Assembly: GCA_002439755.1 (NCBI GenBank)
Contig: DJPH01000061.1
Span: 6,639 to 34,802 of the forward strand
Direction: 5' to 3'
DNA: 28,164 nt
DNA from: Prevotellaceae bacterium UBA6417
GTDB lineage: Bacteria; Bacteroidota; Bacteroidia; Bacteroidales; Bacteroidaceae
Positions 24,175-28,164 of this stretch are shown here, in pieces. A model generated the notes under the pieces. The model searched no databases. It was not told the origin of the DNA and saw only the letters and a list, made by a program, of their open reading frames with translations. Numbering within the stretch: the first letter of the stretch is position 1; the number at the start of each line of letters is the position of its first letter. A program made the position numbers and the translations under genes.

Positions 24175-26046
24175 ATGAACAAGACAATCATTACGCCCTT
24201 GGCCGCCCTCATGTTTTTTTCTGCCACAACGGCAGGCGGAAAGAAAGTATCCGAAGATGCAAAGGCACGGATAGAAAAAGTAAGTGTTTCGGGATATATA
24301 GGCCAACGCATTGGCGACTGCATAGAAAACCGCGTAAAAAAACAGAATGTGGAAGAGATAACCGCACCCTTTCTGAAACAGGACGAAGTACACGAAATGT
24401 GGGGCACCGAGTTCTGGGGCAAATGGGTGCAGGGTGCCATGAGTAGTTATCGCTATACGCGGGATGAAGGCATCTATGCCATGATTGAGCGTTCGGAAAA
24501 GGAGATGATGGCCGCACAGCTGCCCGACGGCTACCTGGGCAATTACGACAAAGACCATCAGTTGAAAGGATGGGATGTATGGGGACGCAAGTATTCTACG
24601 CTGGGATTGCTGAAATGGTATGGCCTTTCGGGAGACAGGAAAGCACTGAAAGCAGCCTGCCGTCTGATAGATTATACCATGACACAAATAGGAGAAGGAA
24701 AGCATCATATCTATGAATGCGGCAACTATAAAGGCATGGCTCCGGGGTCAATCCTTGAACCCGTGATGTTACTGTATAAATATACGAAGGACAAGAAGTA
24801 CCTGGATTTTGCCAAGTTTATAGTATCCGACATGGAACAGCCCGGCGGACCGCAACTGATAGCCAAAGCAGATGTGCCCGTATACAAGCGTTTTCCCGTG
24901 AAAGGAAACACGGCGTGGTGGAGTCAGGTCAACGGGCAGAAAGCCTATGAAATGATGTCGTGCTATGTGGGACTTCTGGAACTTTACAAGGTGACACATA
25001 ATGAGCAATACCTCGATGTTGTAAAGACCGTGGTACGTCATATCATGGACGAAGAGATCAATATCTGCGGATCGGGAGCTGCAAACGAGTGCTGGTATGG
25101 CGGCCGTCTGCGACAGACAATGCCCGTCTATCACGCCATGGAAACCTGTGTGACCTTTACCTGGATGCAGATAAACGAACGTCTGTTGCAGATAACCGAC
25201 AACCCTTTATATGCCGACAATATAGAGATTACCATATACAATGCCTTGATGTCGTCGATGAAAAACGATGCCTCGCAGATAGCTAAGTATACACCGCTTG
25301 AAGGTTTCCGCCACGAAGGCGAGAAACAATGCGGACTAAACATCAACTGCTGTAACGCAAACGGACCCCGTGCCTTTGCCATGATACCGCGTTTTGCCTA
25401 TATGGCGAGAGGCAAAGACAGTATAGATATTAACTTTTATGCCCCGTCACAGATGCAGGCATCATTAGGGAAAAACAGGGTAAACATCAGTACAGCAACA
25501 CAATATCCCGTTGATGGCAAAATAGAAATCAGCGTTGACGCAAATTCTCCTACGGCTTTTCTCCTGTCATTACGTATACCGGCCTGGAGTCTGATAAGCA
25601 AAGTCTCTGTAAATGGTGAAAATGTCGGCAATGTCAAATCCGGCACCTATTGCCGTTTGCAGCGTGTTTGGAAAAAGGGCGATAAAGTAACTCTTGAATT
25701 GGATATGCGCACCCGTCTGATAGAACAAAACCACATGCAGGCCTTACAACGCGGACCCGTAGTGCTGGCACGCGACACACGTTTCAACGATGGCTTTGTT
25801 GATGAAACCTGTGTCATCCAACATAAAGACGGCTATGTCGACGCACGTCCAGTGGCAGCCCCTAAAGGTATTTGGATGGCATTCAGCATACCGGCGGTAA
25901 TGGGAACCGACCTTGAAAGCTTTTCCAAGCCGGTTTCAATCAACGTCTGCGACTTTGCTTCGGCCGGCAATGAGTGGGATCGCAGCCAGCGTTATCGCGT
26001 ATGGCTGCAAAAGACATTGAGTGCCATCAACGAACCTCAACCATAA
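24175..26046 (+). CDS. Secreted GH127 (DUF1680) beta-L-arabinofuranosidase-like enzyme
   Basis: This 623-residue protein has a signal peptide (about 1-20) and an (alpha/alpha)6 barrel followed by beta-sandwich domains, as in GH127/GH146. Characterised relatives remove beta-L-arabinofuranose from plant glycans such as hydroxyproline-linked arabinans or pectin. The zinc-thiolate catalytic site is present: E323 and C325 in METC, and C392-C393 in NINCCNANG. These correspond to the Glu/Cys/Cys/Cys set of HypBA1, in which the first Cys of the CC pair is the nucleophile. GMAPGSILEP and WWSQVNGQ are also typical. Its own promoter lies upstream and the metallophosphoesterase gene starts 4 bases after its stop, so the two are co-transcribed. 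Which arabinoside it cleaves cannot be told; GH146 is an alternative assignment. Confidence 0.85.
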   Translation: MNKTIITPLAALMFFSATTAGGKKVSEDAKARIEKVSVSGYIGQRIGDCIENRVKKQNVEEITAPFLKQDEVHEMWGTEFWGKWVQGAMSSYRYTRDEGIYAMIERSEKEMMAAQLPDGYLGNYDKDHQLKGWDVWGRKYSTLGLLKWYGLSGDRKALKAACRLIDYTMTQIGEGKHHIYECGNYKGMAPGSILEPVMLLYKYTKDKKYLDFAKFIVSDMEQPGGPQLIAKADVPVYKRFPVKGNTAWWSQVNGQKAYEMMSCYVGLLELYKVTHNEQYLDVVKTVVRHIMDEEINICGSGAANECWYGGRLRQTMPVYHAMETCVTFTWMQINERLLQITDNPLYADNIEITIYNALMSSMKNDASQIAKYTPLEGFRHEGEKQCGLNINCCNANGPRAFAMIPRFAYMARGKDSIDINFYAPSQMQASLGKNRVNISTATQYPVDGKIEISVDANSPTAFLLSLRIPAWSLISKVSVNGENVGNVKSGTYCRLQRVWKKGDKVTLELDMRTRLIEQNHMQALQRGPVVLARDTRFNDGFVDETCVIQHKDGYVDARPVAAPKGIWMAFSIPAVMGTDLESFSKPVSINVCDFASAGNEWDRSQRYRVWLQKTLSAINEPQP

Positions 26047-26050
26047 TGAA

Positions 26051-27151
26051 ATGAAGATGAGAAGAATTTGCATGTTTTTCTTTGCCTCCTGTGCATTGTC
26101 GGTGTGTATCTTCGGGCAGCACAGAGCGGATCGTCAGAACCTGCAGAATCCCGAATCGTTCATGATGGTTGTGTTCGGCGATCCTCAAGGCTATACCAAG
26201 TATGACATCAATCAGCCGCTTTTCGAACTCTCGACAGCCTGGATAGCCGACAACGTAAGCCATTTGAATATCAAAGCTGTATTGTTTACAGGTGACCTTA
26301 TCGAGCAGAACGAAAACATCGTATTGAATCGTAGCATGCTCAATCAAACCAGCAAGCAGATGTGGGAATGGTCATCTCATTGTTTAAAACGCTTGGACAA
26401 CAAGGTGACATATATAATAGCCGGTGGCAATCATGAGTATGGATATGTACGTGGAGATGAAGGCTTCACACATTATCCTGAGTATTATACGTATGAGCGG
26501 AATAGCCAGAATGCCAGTCATGTTGTTGCTGCTTATCCCAATAGAAGCGGTGTAGCTTCGCTTGAAAATTGTGCATGGGAATTTGTTGAAGAGCATTGGG
26601 GCAAACTCCTTGTCATCAATACTGAATGGGCACCACGCGACGAAGTGCTTGATTGGGCCCGTAAGTTGTGCGACAGTGATAAATACAAGAACCATAAAGT
26701 GATATTCTTAACCCATTCGCTTCTGCGTGAGAAAACAGCCGAACGTACAGACAACGAAAACTACAAAATAAGCTCCCGTAACTTTGGAAAACAGATATGG
26801 GAGAAGCTGATATATCCATGTAAGAACATTCGCCTGGCAATATGCGGTCATACAGGACACCCGGCCAAAGTTCCCGGGAGCAAGGAAGACTTTGAAAATG
26901 CCACGGCTTATCGCTGCGATAAAAACAGTGCCGGCCTTGATGTGCATCAGATGATGTTCAACATTCAATGTCTTGGTGGAGGCTGGGAAGGCAATGGCGG
27001 TGATGGCTGGCTGAGGCTTTTGGAGTTTATGCCCGATGGAAAGACCATAAAGGCATCTACATATTCCGTCCTGTTTGGTATATCACCGGTGACCAAACAT
27101 CTGGCTCATCAAACTGACCCTTGCTGCCAGTTTGACATGGTAATTGAGTGA
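26051..27151 (+). CDS. Secreted calcineurin-like metallophosphoesterase
   Basis: This 366-residue protein has a signal peptide (about 1-23). The five blocks of the calcineurin-like fold are present: D44 in FGDPQG, D82 in FTGDLIEQ, N127-H128-E129 in GGNHE, H222 in LTHSL, and H267 with H270 in GHTGH. The first block has GDPQ, not the usual GDxH, as in CPPED1-type proteins. These bind two metal ions and hydrolyse phosphomono- or diesters. The start is uncertain: ATG at 26051 (used here) or at 26057; both lie just after the GH127 stop, and the longer frame from 26021 would overlap it. Being paired with GH127, it may dephosphorylate a glycan or nucleotide in the periplasm; the substrate is not evident. 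Confidence 0.8.
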   Translation: MKMRRICMFFFASCALSVCIFGQHRADRQNLQNPESFMMVVFGDPQGYTKYDINQPLFELSTAWIADNVSHLNIKAVLFTGDLIEQNENIVLNRSMLNQTSKQMWEWSSHCLKRLDNKVTYIIAGGNHEYGYVRGDEGFTHYPEYYTYERNSQNASHVVAAYPNRSGVASLENCAWEFVEEHWGKLLVINTEWAPRDEVLDWARKLCDSDKYKNHKVIFLTHSLLREKTAERTDNENYKISSRNFGKQIWEKLIYPCKNIRLAICGHTGHPAKVPGSKEDFENATAYRCDKNSAGLDVHQMMFNIQCLGGGWEGNGGDGWLRLLEFMPDGKTIKASTYSVLFGISPVTKHLAHQTDPCCQFDMVIE

Positions 27152-27157
27152 TTAGTG

Positions 27158-27188
27158 TTTGTCATCAGTAAAAATTATTGTACCTTTG
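27158..27188 (+). promoter_or_regulatory. Bacteroidetes-type promoter of the methyltransferase gene
   Basis: TTTG at 27158-27161 and TACCTTTG at 27181-27188 are separated by exactly 19 bases. Transcription should begin near 27195, leaving about 160 bases of leader before the ATG at 27354. Confidence 0.8.
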
Positions 27189-27196
27189 CAGCGGAT

Positions 27197-27336
27197 GAAT
27201 AAGAATTATTCGGATATTGTTAGATAGCAGGCCTGTGTGGTCATGCCACAAGAGCCTGCAGTTGTTTTGAAATATCGGCACAAAATGATGCCGGTAAGTA
27301 ATTTTTATAATTAATCCGCCCCTATAATGAAGGGGC
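27197..27336 (+). ncRNA. Structured 5' leader, candidate riboswitch or attenuator
   Basis: Four hairpins lie in a row. The first is GAATAA/TTATTC at 27197-27211. The second, GCAGGC/GCCTGC at 27227-27259, has an inner TGTGG/CCACA stem and a 3x3 internal loop. The third is CGGCA/TGCCG at 27276-27293, and the fourth GCCCC/GGGGC at 27318-27336, whose loop holds an in-frame ATG (27327). The long compound second hairpin is the best sign of selected structure. It does not match any riboswitch class I can recognise. Confidence 0.45.
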
Positions 27337-27353
27337 ACAAAGCAACCAAAATC

Positions 27354-28133
27354 ATGAACAATAACGATAATACACAATCAATTAACGAATTTAACTTCGA
27401 TCTTATTTGCGAATATTTTTCATCGGTGAGCCGTCAAGGACCCGGCAGTGACGAAACAACATTGCAGGCATTGCGCTTTGCCGAAGAACTGAACTTGCAT
27501 GGCCGAGCTGCAGATATAGGATGCGGCACAGGTTCGTCAGCCATGATGCTGGCCAAGCATACCGATATGTCGGTAACGGCAGTAGATTTGTTTCCCCGTT
27601 TTATTTCCATTTTGCAGCAACACGTTAAACGTGCCTCGCTTTCCCATCGTGTAGAAACTCTCGTAGCCGATATGGCAGCTTTGCCTTTTACCGGCGAATC
27701 GTTGGATTTGATATGGTCGGAAGGAGCCATTTATAATGTAGGCTTTCGTCAAGGATTAAAGCTGTGGAGACCCTTCTTGAAACATGGAGCATACATTGCA
27801 GTGAGTGAGGCTACATGGTTTACCCGGCAGCGTCCGGATGAGATAGAACAGTTTTGGCAGGAAGCCTATCCGGAAATTGATACCATTGATGCCAAGATAA
27901 AAGTTATGCAGGAAGAAGGTTATGATGTGATTGCCGCTTTTCGTTTACCTGGAAAATGCTGGATCGACAATTTCTATATACCTCAACGACAGGCTCAACA
28001 AGAATTTTTGAAGCTTCATCCCAACAATGCAACGGCTACTGCACTTGTGGAAAATCAATGCCGTGAAGCAGAAATGTACAGCCGTTATCATCAGTACTAC
28101 GGCTATGTATTTTATATAGTCGTCCCTACTTAA
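27354..28133 (+). CDS. Class I SAM-dependent methyltransferase
   Basis: This 259-residue cytoplasmic protein is a Rossmann-fold methyltransferase: motif I ADIGCGTG (53-60, D54), the acidic end of strand 2 at D78 in AVDLFP, VADMAALPF for motif II and LIWSEGAIYNVGF. The closing half has a lid and a C-terminal strand YYGYVFYIV. The layout resembles UbiE/SmtA-type small-molecule methyltransferases; the acceptor cannot be told. I use the ATG at 27354, because the earlier in-frame ATG at 27327 lies in the loop of a GC-rich hairpin. The gene is the only one of its transcript within the window, behind an unusually long leader. Confidence 0.8.
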   Translation: MNNNDNTQSINEFNFDLICEYFSSVSRQGPGSDETTLQALRFAEELNLHGRAADIGCGTGSSAMMLAKHTDMSVTAVDLFPRFISILQQHVKRASLSHRVETLVADMAALPFTGESLDLIWSEGAIYNVGFRQGLKLWRPFLKHGAYIAVSEATWFTRQRPDEIEQFWQEAYPEIDTIDAKIKVMQEEGYDVIAAFRLPGKCWIDNFYIPQRQAQQEFLKLHPNNATATALVENQCREAEMYSRYHQYYGYVFYIVVPT

Positions 28134-28164
28134 TGAAAATTAATTGATATTCAGCGAAATAAGT

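Overview
The window looks like a chromosomal segment of a Bacteroidales bacterium, most likely a Prevotella relative. Three things suggest this. Promoters with the Bacteroidetes -7 element TAnnTTTG precede most transcription units, three of them in the exact form TTTG-N19-TAnnTTTG. Purine-rich Shine-Dalgarno sequences are absent. The families are typical of the group: GH27, GH30, GH18, GH127, WbqC-like, head-GIN/DUF2807, and a long discoidin-domain protein with a probable type IX secretion tail. No tRNA, rRNA, insertion sequence or CRISPR array was seen. Apart from one minus-strand gene, all genes are on the plus strand.

Layout. 1-2389: the 3' end of one secreted GH27 alpha-galactosidase and a complete tandem paralogue with a C-terminal carbohydrate-binding module, closed by a strong terminator. 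2397-4293: a WbqC-like protein and an iron-type alcohol dehydrogenase. 4421-8869: an AT-rich accessory island. A minus-strand enzyme joins two family 2 glycosyltransferase domains, the second resembling polypeptide GalNAc-transferases, to a LanC-like tail. It lies between two paralogous copies of a two-gene cassette, an Asp/Gly-repeat protein without a signal peptide followed by a small lipoprotein. 8906-14030: an operator-like palindrome region and an apparent operon of EEP-family hydrolase, GH30, GH18-ThuA fusion and ThuA-like lipoprotein. 14082-19239: a LolA-like protein and the 1411-residue surface protein. 19257-20440: a SpoU/TrmH RNA methyltransferase, then about 720 bases without a gene, holding a 23-base tandem repeat and a cluster of DnaA-box-like 9-mers. 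20537-24116: a DUF2807 lipoprotein and MutS. 24137-27151: a GH127 and metallophosphoesterase pair. 27158-28133: a SAM methyltransferase behind a long, hairpin-rich leader.

How the genes fit together. Most of the secreted enzymes point to breakdown of plant or host glycans: alpha-galactosides (GH27), beta-glucosides or glucosylceramide (GH30), chitin or N-glycan cores (GH18) and L-arabinofuranosides (GH127). MutS, TrmH, alcohol dehydrogenase and WbqC are ordinary chromosomal genes.

The best candidate for an undescribed system is the island at 4421-8869. I infer a dedicated glycosyltransferase that modifies the repeat-bearing proteins, with the lipoproteins helping them at the envelope. Architecture, duplication and synteny are visible in the sequence; the chemistry is not.
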